From: Bacteroides sp. | GTDB taxonomy: Bacteria > Bacillota > Clostridia > Lachnospirales > Lachnospiraceae | Direction of reading: 5' to 3' | Assembly: GCA_023666705.1 (NCBI GenBank) | Contig: JAMPBO010000010.1 | Span: 61,880-125,879, forward strand | Length of the DNA: 64,000 nucleotides | Shown: positions 8,649-16,303 of the stretch, piece by piece | Numbering within the stretch: position 1 is the stretch's first letter | How the letters are laid out: each line of letters starts with the position of its first letter | Notes under the pieces: model-generated | Seen by the model: the letters and a program-made list of their open reading frames with translations, nothing else | Database searches by the model: none | What the model was told of the DNA's origin: nothing | Position numbers and translations under genes: made by a program

Positions 8649-10952
8649 ATGAAGGAGCGCTTGAATATAGGTCTGCTTGTTGATGACATTGATGCTGTTT
8701 TTACAAACGAATCGTGTAAAGGCGCCGTTCTGGCAGCTCATTCCATCGATGCAAATATGTTTATATTTCCCGGCGGTTATTTAGACCCTGAGGATATTTC
8801 CGATGAACACTTAAAGTATGAGTATCAGTATAACACCTTATTCAGCTTTGCATGTAACAAACACCTCGATGTGCTTTACATTATGATGGGCATGATTGCA
8901 GGTCGTGTCCAGGACAACGTAAAGTTTTCATTTTTAGAACAGTTTCTTGGTATTCCCGTTGTGGCTCTCTATACAAAAATGGACGGCTACACCTCTGCCA
9001 CCTTTGATAACCGTATCGGTTTTTCCAAGGCAATCAGACACCTGATTGTTGACCACCATGTTACCAAAATCGGATATGTAAGCGGTCCCAAGACCAATGT
9101 TGATGCCATGGAACGAATGGATACATTTAAGCAGGTGCTTACCGAAGAACAAATTCCCATTGTTGATGATTACATTATTTATGGTAATTTTGAAGAAAGC
9201 AGCGAAACAATCATACGTGAGCTTGTTGAACAACACCCCGAAATTGAAGCACTTGTATTTGCCAATGACCGCATGGCACTTGGCGGATATCGTGCATTCC
9301 GCAAAATGGGACTTCGCGTAGGTGATGACATTCTCGTTGTCGGCTTTGATAACTCCGTCTTTGCACCTACCTTAAACCCGCCTCTTTCAACCGTGGAGGC
9401 AAATGCCGCTGAACTTTCCTATCAGGCAATATACAATACGAAAAATTTCCTAAAAACAAAAAAGATGGAGAGCATGGAGGTAAACACGCATTTTATCAAG
9501 CGTGCTTCCTGTGGATGTAACAAATTTGATTCCGAGGGAATATCGGACCTTCTAGGCTTTGACCATACGACACAAAAAGAAAATATTAACATGGATGCCA
9601 TACACAATTATCTTTTTGGCACTTACCTAAAGGGTGAAAATCTTCAGCAGATAAAGGATGATATTTCCGTTCTTGTAAAGATGCTGTTCGAGATAAACGA
9701 TGACACAAGCTTTGCCCTTTACCAAAAGGATTTGGAGATTTTATTTGTGCAGCTTATTAACAGCTCTCTCCTCCAATATACAACTGTGGAGCTTTTTTTC
9801 AACTTTTTAATTTACATGCAGCAGGCACTCACGAACCGAATTGATCATTCTGACGGAAAGCTTTTGATTGTCAATACATTTTCCAAAATGTACCGTGACC
9901 TTGCCATGTCCAACTGTCAGGTTGTGCAGGAACAGCAACAGGGCTTAGACCGCATCTCACATATTATGAATAACATGACAGCAGGCATGTTCCGTATGGA
10001 GGCAGAGTCAGATATCCCATATGAAATTGCACTGAAAAACCTAAGCAGTGTCGGCATTCATTCCGCATACCTGTTTACTTATCCCAATGTCATAAATCAT
10101 CCGAGGGGAAAGGAGTGGCACAAGCCGGGAAGGCTCGTCTTTCAGGCATACTGTGACAGCCATGAGGTATACAGTGTACCTGAGGACCAACAGCTTATAT
10201 CAACGGATCAGTTGTTCCATAATCCGTATATTATAACGGAGCATGCCCGTATTATGGTTGTATCCCCGCTGTTCTCAGGTAATGATTTATATGGAATTTT
10301 GCTCAGCGAGGTTGATTTTAAAGACTTTGGAAACATCGCCTCCATCAGCTTTCAGATATCCGCTGCCCTGAAATCTCTTTCGATTTTGGAGGAGCAGCAG
10401 GCAATCCAGACAAGGATGGCAAATAACTTGAACCAGATTAAGGAAAACAACCAGCGGTTAAGCGTAATTTCACAATCGGACGAATTGACCGGTCTTTACA
10501 ACAGACGCGGCTTCCTTGAGCATGCACAAGCTGTCATTAACAACAAGAAAAATCAGGGAAAGCGTGCACTGATCATCTATGCCGACATGGATAACCTGAA
10601 AATGGTAAATGATAAATACGGACATGAAGAGGGTGATTTTGCCTTGAAGGAAATTGCATCCATATTAAGGGATGTATTCCGCCGCTCCGATATTGTGGCA
10701 CGGTTAGGCGGTGATGAATTTACTGCACTTGCCCTTACCAATATTGAGGATTACCAAAATATCATGCACCGCAGAATTAACGAGATTACACTCCGCCACA
10801 ACAAGGCATGTGATAAGCCATATCCAATTGAAATGAGTGTGGGCATCCATGAATTTGTATGTGACCCGGCCGTGGATATATATGAGCTTTTAACCAGTGC
10901 TGACGAGCTGCTTTATGCAGAGAAGAAAAGAAAGAAAGGGCTGTCCTACTAA
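8649..10952 (+). CDS. diguanylate cyclase with LacI/periplasmic-binding-protein-like sensor domain
   Basis: A 767-residue predicted cytosolic protein. Residues 1-290 read as a Peripla_BP_3/LacI-type ligand-binding fold (NIGLLVDD start; IGYVSGPKT; IEALVFANDRMALGGYRAF; VVGFDNS; the PPLSTVEAN signature), but no N-terminal helix-turn-helix precedes it. A helical linker and a GAF-like region (about 430-590) follow. The C-terminal GGDEF domain has SDELTGLYNRRGF and an intact GGDEF motif at 687-691. An RRSD sequence five residues upstream is the RxxD product-inhibition I-site. It should make c-di-GMP in response to a small molecule, perhaps a sugar; the ligand is unknown. It converges on the HD-GYP gene with a 33-bp gap. 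No signal peptide is present, so the sensed pool is cytosolic. Confidence 0.9.
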   Translation: MKERLNIGLLVDDIDAVFTNESCKGAVLAAHSIDANMFIFPGGYLDPEDISDEHLKYEYQYNTLFSFACNKHLDVLYIMMGMIAGRVQDNVKFSFLEQFLGIPVVALYTKMDGYTSATFDNRIGFSKAIRHLIVDHHVTKIGYVSGPKTNVDAMERMDTFKQVLTEEQIPIVDDYIIYGNFEESSETIIRELVEQHPEIEALVFANDRMALGGYRAFRKMGLRVGDDILVVGFDNSVFAPTLNPPLSTVEANAAELSYQAIYNTKNFLKTKKMESMEVNTHFIKRASCGCNKFDSEGISDLLGFDHTTQKENINMDAIHNYLFGTYLKGENLQQIKDDISVLVKMLFEINDDTSFALYQKDLEILFVQLINSSLLQYTTVELFFNFLIYMQQALTNRIDHSDGKLLIVNTFSKMYRDLAMSNCQVVQEQQQGLDRISHIMNNMTAGMFRMEAESDIPYEIALKNLSSVGIHSAYLFTYPNVINHPRGKEWHKPGRLVFQAYCDSHEVYSVPEDQQLISTDQLFHNPYIITEHARIMVVSPLFSGNDLYGILLSEVDFKDFGNIASISFQISAALKSLSILEEQQAIQTRMANNLNQIKENNQRLSVISQSDELTGLYNRRGFLEHAQAVINNKKNQGKRALIIYADMDNLKMVNDKYGHEEGDFALKEIASILRDVFRRSDIVARLGGDEFTALALTNIEDYQNIMHRRINEITLRHNKACDKPYPIEMSVGIHEFVCDPAVDIYELLTSADELLYAEKKRKKGLSY

Positions 10953-10976
10953 GAAACATTCCTAAGCAGGGCAGCC
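10939..10976. terminator. hairpin between the convergent c-di-GMP genes
   Basis: GGCTGTCCT (10939-10947) pairs with AGGGCAGCC (10968-10976), with one G-T pair. It overlaps the GGDEF stop and sits just before the converging HD-GYP stop. No clear T run follows on either strand, so its terminator role is uncertain. Confidence 0.35.
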
Positions 10977-10985
10977 GATACCGGA

Positions 10986-12899
10986 CTATTCCGAGCTTTG
11001 GGTCACATTGTGGATAATCTCAAGCAGCTCCTGTGGCAAAAACGGCTTTACGATATAATCTTCCACACCCAGTCTCTGTGCTTTTTCTATTGTTGCCAAA
11101 TCCTTATTAACCGACATGAATATTACAGGTATGTTCGACGTTTCACGCAGTCTCAAATAAACCTGAAATCCATCCATATCCGGCATCTGAATATCAAGAA
11201 GCATAATGTCTATTCCGTATTTGGCAACACTCTTTAATGCTTCCGCTCCCGTGCTTTCACAATAAATTTCATACTGTGGCTCATCCTTAAGTATATATTT
11301 TATAAAGTCAATATCCATTGGCTCATCGTCCACAATGAGAACCTTTTTCTTAAATTCCGTTTTTTGGCAGAGGGCGTATTCCGTATCCTCGTCAATCATT
11401 TCAACCATAATATTTACAATATCAGGGTCAAACTGGGTCCCTGACCCCTTGATAAGCTCCGCCCTCACTGCCTCCTGCGGCAGTACGTCACGATAGCTTC
11501 TGTATGATGTCATGGCATCGTATGCATCCGCAACGCCGATTATTCTTGCTATTTCAGGAATATTTTCTCCCACAAGCCCATTTGGATATCCGCCACCGCC
11601 ATATTTCTCATGGTGCCACTTTGCTCCCTGCGAAATAAGCGGGTTGTCCTTCATGTCCTTTAATATATGGAAGCCTGCAATCGGATGAAGCTTTATGTAA
11701 CCGAATTCCTCCTTTGTAAGGCGGGACGGTTTGCTTATAATCTCGTCAGGCACATGTATCTTTCCCACATCATGCAAAAGCCCTGCATAATAGATATCCC
11801 TGACCTCGCTCTCCGATTTGCCCATTCTTCTTGCAATTTCCCTTGCGTATTTTGCCACTCTCTGGGAATGACCGTTTGTGTATCTGTCCTTTGCATCTAT
11901 GGTTCTCGCAAGTGCCTGCATAACCAGCTCATTCAGCTTGTCCTTTTCCGCACGGCTCTCCTCCAGCTTTTGCATATGCCACCTAAGCCTGTAAAATGTA
12001 ATGGAGCAAAATACCAGAATAATAAGAAAAACTACCACACTGATAACCACATCACGAATAATCATTTCCCTTACATCGTGGAACAGCTTCGTATTGCTTA
12101 CAATCATTGCAACGTACCAGTCATCCATAATGACATCCGTAAATACCGTACACCGTTCTCCATTGATTGTAATATCGAAAGCATCGCTTTGCCCTCTGTA
12201 TATGATTTCAGTCAGCTCGTTCATGCCCGACTGCTGCTGATAATTTTGACCCTTTTGTTCCTCGTCAGAGTGGGCGACAACCAACCCCTCCTTGTCAATC
12301 ACAAATCCATATCCCATACCGTCAAAATTAATGTTTTCAGTCAAAATTTGGATTTCATCCATGACAATATCAAGAGAAATAACACTCTCTCCATCATATA
12401 AAAGCTGGCTGACCGATACCATGATTGTGTTGGTCTGAGCATCCAAATATGGCGATACAATTACCGGTTTTCCATTTCCCTTCACAGCCGCAATATACCA
12501 TTCTCTTTCCTGTGGAACGTAATCCGCATCCGGTACCCAGCCGATTCCATCGATATAATCACCGTTGAAATAGCCATATATACCTGTAAAATTCGCATCA
12601 ATATCTTCCTTATAACGCTCCGACTGCTCAACGAGAAACTCCTCAATGTCCTTGGAGGAATTGCCGTTTTTCATCATATATTCCACGGATATCGTTGTCA
12701 CCTGAAGTACATCCATCCCCTTTAACAGATAATTGTTCAGCTTCTCTGATTCCTGACTTAAGTTGCTTTTTCCCAGTGCAATCATATCATCGCTTGCCTT
12801 GTTGTAAAAGGACACAAAATTAATGGCTACCATGGACACAAGGGCAACCAGTGTTATGATAATTGTAAATATAAATTGTTTTCCTATCCTGTTTTTCAT
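10986..12899 (-). CDS. membrane-bound Cache-HD-GYP-REC cyclic-di-GMP phosphodiesterase
   Basis: A 637-residue protein. A membrane segment (about 9-29) and a second one (about 282-303) flank an extracytoplasmic dCache-like sensor with the PQEREWYIAA motif near 131. The HD-GYP domain follows (about 325-500): HD pair at 376-377 in LLHDVGKIH, GGGGYPNG near 434-441, and VADAYDAMT. HD-GYP enzymes hydrolyse c-di-GMP. A C-terminal receiver domain (about 518-635) has acidic VDDEP, phospho-acceptor Asp near 569 in LLDIQMPD, and the Lys of IVKPF. A receiver at the C-terminus of a transmembrane HD-GYP protein is unusual; it usually leads. It faces the synthase at 8649-10952, so a make/break c-di-GMP pair shares one locus. 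Confidence 0.92.
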   Translation of the reverse strand: MKNRIGKQFIFTIIITLVALVSMVAINFVSFYNKASDDMIALGKSNLSQESEKLNNYLLKGMDVLQVTTISVEYMMKNGNSSKDIEEFLVEQSERYKEDIDANFTGIYGYFNGDYIDGIGWVPDADYVPQEREWYIAAVKGNGKPVIVSPYLDAQTNTIMVSVSQLLYDGESVISLDIVMDEIQILTENINFDGMGYGFVIDKEGLVVAHSDEEQKGQNYQQQSGMNELTEIIYRGQSDAFDITINGERCTVFTDVIMDDWYVAMIVSNTKLFHDVREMIIRDVVISVVVFLIILVFCSITFYRLRWHMQKLEESRAEKDKLNELVMQALARTIDAKDRYTNGHSQRVAKYAREIARRMGKSESEVRDIYYAGLLHDVGKIHVPDEIISKPSRLTKEEFGYIKLHPIAGFHILKDMKDNPLISQGAKWHHEKYGGGGYPNGLVGENIPEIARIIGVADAYDAMTSYRSYRDVLPQEAVRAELIKGSGTQFDPDIVNIMVEMIDEDTEYALCQKTEFKKKVLIVDDEPMDIDFIKYILKDEPQYEIYCESTGAEALKSVAKYGIDIMLLDIQMPDMDGFQVYLRLRETSNIPVIFMSVNKDLATIEKAQRLGVEDYIVKPFLPQELLEIIHNVTQSSE

Positions 12900-12956
12900 G
12901 TTATGTAACTTCCCAATTCCAATAATAGAGTGACCTTTTGCGGATACCCTGTTTCC

Positions 12957-12985
12957 ATTATATAGTATAAAGGTCTTACAGGCAA
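12957..12985 (-). promoter_or_regulatory. sigma-A promoter of the HD-GYP gene
   Basis: On the minus strand TTGCCT (12985-12980), a 17-bp spacer and TATAAT (12962-12957), about 57 bp before the ATG at 12899. Confidence 0.65.
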
Positions 12986-13066
12986 TTAAAAATTACCTAT
13001 TTCTATTATTTATTCCCGCATGTATAATAAACCAGCCATGGTATTTTTTGCTTTTATATTGATTTA

Positions 13067-13095
13067 TTTACTTTCCACCTTTAATATTATATAAT
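13067..13095 (+). promoter_or_regulatory. sigma-A promoter of the AraC-family regulator
   Basis: TTTACT (13067-13072), a 17-bp spacer and TATAAT (13090-13095). Transcription would begin near 13102, so the ATG at 13101 would lie at or before the 5' end. This favours the ATG at 13122 as the true start. Confidence 0.65.
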
Positions 13096-13121
13096 AAAAT
13101 ATGTTTGAGGTGAAACTACTA

Positions 13122-13877
13122 ATGTTAAAAAAAGAATATGTATATCAGGAATACATACGTCGCGAAGAAAACATATTAAGGGCTCCATATAACCCTGAGC
13201 TTGAGTTTTATTCCGTAATTAAATCAGGAAATGTAGAAAAAACAAAGATGCTTTGCCAAAAGCCCTTTAGCAGCAAAAAAGGGCTGGGAGAATTGTCCCG
13301 AAGCCCTCTTCAAAATCTAAAATATCATTTTGCAATTACTCTTGCAATGCTTGCAAGATATTGTATTGAAGGCGGACTTGACATATCCACCTCCTTTGGT
13401 GTAAGCGATTTTTATATCCGTAAAGCAGACTTGGCAGCTTCTTCTGCTGAAATCGACGAGCTTCACTATACAGCATGTATGGACTATGCTGTAAGAATGA
13501 AAAATCTGAGAAAGAAGAAAATCACTTCCAATCCCGTAGCTAAATGTATCGACTATATTGCAGACCATCTTCACACGAAAATAACCCTTTCTGCCTTAGC
13601 ACATCATGTTAATCTTAACCCCTCATATCTTTCACGTCTTTTTAAAAATGAAACAGGCATGACGGTAAGCGAATATATTCAGACAACAAAACTTGATACC
13701 GCAAAAAATATGCTCGTTTACTCTGACTATGCACCTGCTGAAATTGCCTCCATTCTGGCATTTTCAGATCAGAGTTATTTTACGGAAGTATTCCATAAAT
13801 ATACAGGGCTTACCCCAAAGAAATACCAGTCCCTGCACCTTCGTGAAAGCGAAATAGGTAAACAACTTCACTTATGA
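13122..13877 (+). CDS. AraC-family transcriptional regulator beside GH94 phosphorylases
   Basis: A 251-residue regulator. The start at 13122 is chosen because GAGGTG lies 9 nt before it and the promoter is too close for the ATG at 13101. The C-terminal 100 residues form a typical AraC/XylS double helix-turn-helix (ITLSALAHHVNLNPSYLSRLF, then AEIASILAFSDQSYFTEVF and GLTPKKYQ). The N-terminal part (about 1-140) is helical with no cupin motif that I can see, so its signal is unknown. It converges on the GH94 gene and the two coding ends overlap by 6 bp. By position it probably controls the phosphorylase pair, perhaps in response to a beta-glucan oligosaccharide. Confidence 0.88.
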   Translation: MLKKEYVYQEYIRREENILRAPYNPELEFYSVIKSGNVEKTKMLCQKPFSSKKGLGELSRSPLQNLKYHFAITLAMLARYCIEGGLDISTSFGVSDFYIRKADLAASSAEIDELHYTACMDYAVRMKNLRKKKITSNPVAKCIDYIADHLHTKITLSALAHHVNLNPSYLSRLFKNETGMTVSEYIQTTKLDTAKNMLVYSDYAPAEIASILAFSDQSYFTEVFHKYTGLTPKKYQSLHLRESEIGKQLHL

Positions 13878-16286
13878 CATGTATAAGGTCACCTCTGTGT
13901 TTTGTGTCATGGCATCACAAGGAATATAATTATCCTGCATTTCCTGTCCGTTTACCACCAATTTGACACAGCCTGACTCAGCATGTCCCTGATTCTTCAC
14001 CATAATATGAAGATGTTTTCCCCTGAAATCCTTATCAATTTCAAAATCCTCCCACTCCTTCGGAATGGATGGGGACACCCGTAAACCGTAAAAGTCAGGA
14101 CGCATACCGAGAATTCCCTCAACACATCCAACCATTACGGTAGATGCCGTTCCCGTCAGCCAATGTACATGGGAACGTCCAAAGTGCGGACTTGCCTTTC
14201 CCTCCGTAAACTGCCCATAGCAGTATGGCTCAAGCTTTCTGATGTCCGCCTTTTCATTTTGTGCTGCAGGGGCATTTTCCATAAAATAACCAAATGCCCG
14301 GTCTCCATGTCCCATAAGTGCCTCCGCCAGTATAATCCAGCCCTGCGATTGGGAGAAAATTCCCGAATTTTCCTTTACCCCCTGATTATAAATAACCGCA
14401 AGTGCACCGTCAAAGGCATGTGCATGATACGGCGGATCCATAAGCACGGCTCCAAATTCCGTATTTAATCTGTCATATACACTGTCAAGTGCCTTCTCTG
14501 CCTGTTCCTTTGTTGCAAGTCCGCTTATGACAGACCAGCTTTGCGGATTTAACCACATGTTCGCCTCAGGGTCCGTTCTCTTTCCGATTACCTCGCCCCG
14601 CTCCGTAAATCCCCGTATAAATCTGTCCTCATTCCAGCAAAGTTTCTGAATGATATCTCCCATCTTATCCTGCTGCTCATCCAGATATTTGATATAATCA
14701 GCATCCTTCTTGTACGCTGCAAACTCCTTCAAAATTCTGATACCCATGTAAAACTGCAGTGCAACAAAGGTTGACTCCCCTGCTTTTCCAAGCCGTAAAC
14801 AGTCGTTCCAGTCAGCGTAAAGTCCTGCCGGCATACCGTGCGGTCCAAGGTGATTGACCGAGAAGTCAATTGCCCGCTTCAGGTGGTCATACACGGTTCC
14901 CTCATCCTTGTTTGCATAAGGGATAACCTCATCCAGAAATGCCATATTTCCCGATTCTGTTATATATTTATATATGGTAGGGAACAGCCAGAGTGCATCA
15001 TCTGCACGATACTCTGGATGCCCTGTCTCCTTTACGTAGGAAGCATCGTCCGGTGTGTCCTCATGTCCTGCGTTGTGGGTAAATTTTACGAGCGGAAGTC
15101 CTGCACCATTATCAACCTGTGCCGAAAGCATAAACCTTATTTTTTCAACTGCCATTTCAGGTGCAAGATGAATAACGCCCTGTATATCCTGAACCGTATC
15201 CCGATAACCATATCCGTTTCTTAATCCGCAATACACAAATGACGCTGCCCTTGACCATATAAATGTCATAAAGCAGTTATATGCATTCCATGTGTTAATC
15301 ATGGTATTAAAAGCTTCACTTGGTGTCTTAACCTGAAAATGTACCAGTCTGTCATGCCAATGCTTTTTAAGCGTGCAAAGCTCCTCGCTGCATACCTTGG
15401 CAGGATTTTTATATGCATCCATAATTTGTTCTGCCTCATCATTTTCCTTAAGCCCAAGTATAAAAGCAACTTCTTTCGTCTCATTTGGCTCAAGCCAGAT
15501 GACGGTTGACAATGCACCACAGCTGTTTTCGTTATAGCTTAACTGGTTGCCTAAATCTCCATTTGCCACTCCATCAGGATTGCCATAACCGTTGCAGCGT
15601 CCCAAAAACTTTTCCTTGTCACCGCAGTACGAGGCAACCTCTGCCCCTGCCAGTCCAAATATTCTGTCCGTCGCCCGCTTATCATCAATCTTTTCATCCT
15701 CAGGAAGTGCATCCAAATTTCCGTGTATCGTCTGCCGTATCCTGTTTTTTTCAAATGCCGTCCGTGATATAAACAGGGAATACTGCAAATTAACCTGATC
15801 CTGCTCATAATTGCTGTTATTTGTAAATTCTGCGTAACCTGTAACCGTAAGACTTCTTTTTACCTTACCGTTATTCGTAACCTTAAGGTGCCACACCTCA
15901 TGGGTCTTGTCTAACGGAACATAATAAATCACTTCTGAGTTTATTTCACTGTAATCTGCCACAAGTCTGGTGTAAGCAGTTCCGTGATGACATCTGCCCT
16001 TATATTCCTCAAGATTTTTTCCTACCGGCTGCCACGACGCAGACCAGAAATCCTTGCTCTCGTTATCCCTGATATATATATAACGCCCCGGCTGGTCAAA
16101 ATTGTTAAAGACATACCGCAAAATTCTTCCGTTGGCTCCTGACTTTGCAAAGCTATAGCCTCCCGCATTGTTTGAAATAATTGCCCCATATTCCGGTGAA
16201 CCCAAATAGTTCGCCCACGGTGCCGGTGTCCTTGGATTTGTAATCACATACTCCCTTTGTTCATCGTCAAAATATCCATATTGCAT
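13872..16286 (-). CDS. cellobiose phosphorylase (GH94)
   Basis: An 804-residue GH94 enzyme of the usual cellobiose-phosphorylase length. It splits cellobiose with phosphate into glucose and glucose-1-phosphate in the cytosol. The N-terminus MQYGYFDDEQREYVI, the AYNCFMTFIWSRAASF segment, GLRNGYGYRDTVQD and the catalytic Asp in LYADWNDCLRLG follow that subfamily closely. The start at 16286 is set by AGGAGG, 7 nt upstream; an in-frame ATG at 16304 lacks such a site. It begins 17 bp after the stop of the second GH94 gene, so both form one operon. There is no signal peptide, so the substrate must be imported; no oligosaccharide importer is encoded beside it. Confidence 0.92.
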   Translation of the reverse strand: MQYGYFDDEQREYVITNPRTPAPWANYLGSPEYGAIISNNAGGYSFAKSGANGRILRYVFNNFDQPGRYIYIRDNESKDFWSASWQPVGKNLEEYKGRCHHGTAYTRLVADYSEINSEVIYYVPLDKTHEVWHLKVTNNGKVKRSLTVTGYAEFTNNSNYEQDQVNLQYSLFISRTAFEKNRIRQTIHGNLDALPEDEKIDDKRATDRIFGLAGAEVASYCGDKEKFLGRCNGYGNPDGVANGDLGNQLSYNENSCGALSTVIWLEPNETKEVAFILGLKENDEAEQIMDAYKNPAKVCSEELCTLKKHWHDRLVHFQVKTPSEAFNTMINTWNAYNCFMTFIWSRAASFVYCGLRNGYGYRDTVQDIQGVIHLAPEMAVEKIRFMLSAQVDNGAGLPLVKFTHNAGHEDTPDDASYVKETGHPEYRADDALWLFPTIYKYITESGNMAFLDEVIPYANKDEGTVYDHLKRAIDFSVNHLGPHGMPAGLYADWNDCLRLGKAGESTFVALQFYMGIRILKEFAAYKKDADYIKYLDEQQDKMGDIIQKLCWNEDRFIRGFTERGEVIGKRTDPEANMWLNPQSWSVISGLATKEQAEKALDSVYDRLNTEFGAVLMDPPYHAHAFDGALAVIYNQGVKENSGIFSQSQGWIILAEALMGHGDRAFGYFMENAPAAQNEKADIRKLEPYCYGQFTEGKASPHFGRSHVHWLTGTASTVMVGCVEGILGMRPDFYGLRVSPSIPKEWEDFEIDKDFRGKHLHIMVKNQGHAESGCVKLVVNGQEMQDNYIPCDAMTQNTEVTLYMS

Positions 16287-16303
16287 TTTTCTGCCTCCTT
16301 CCA

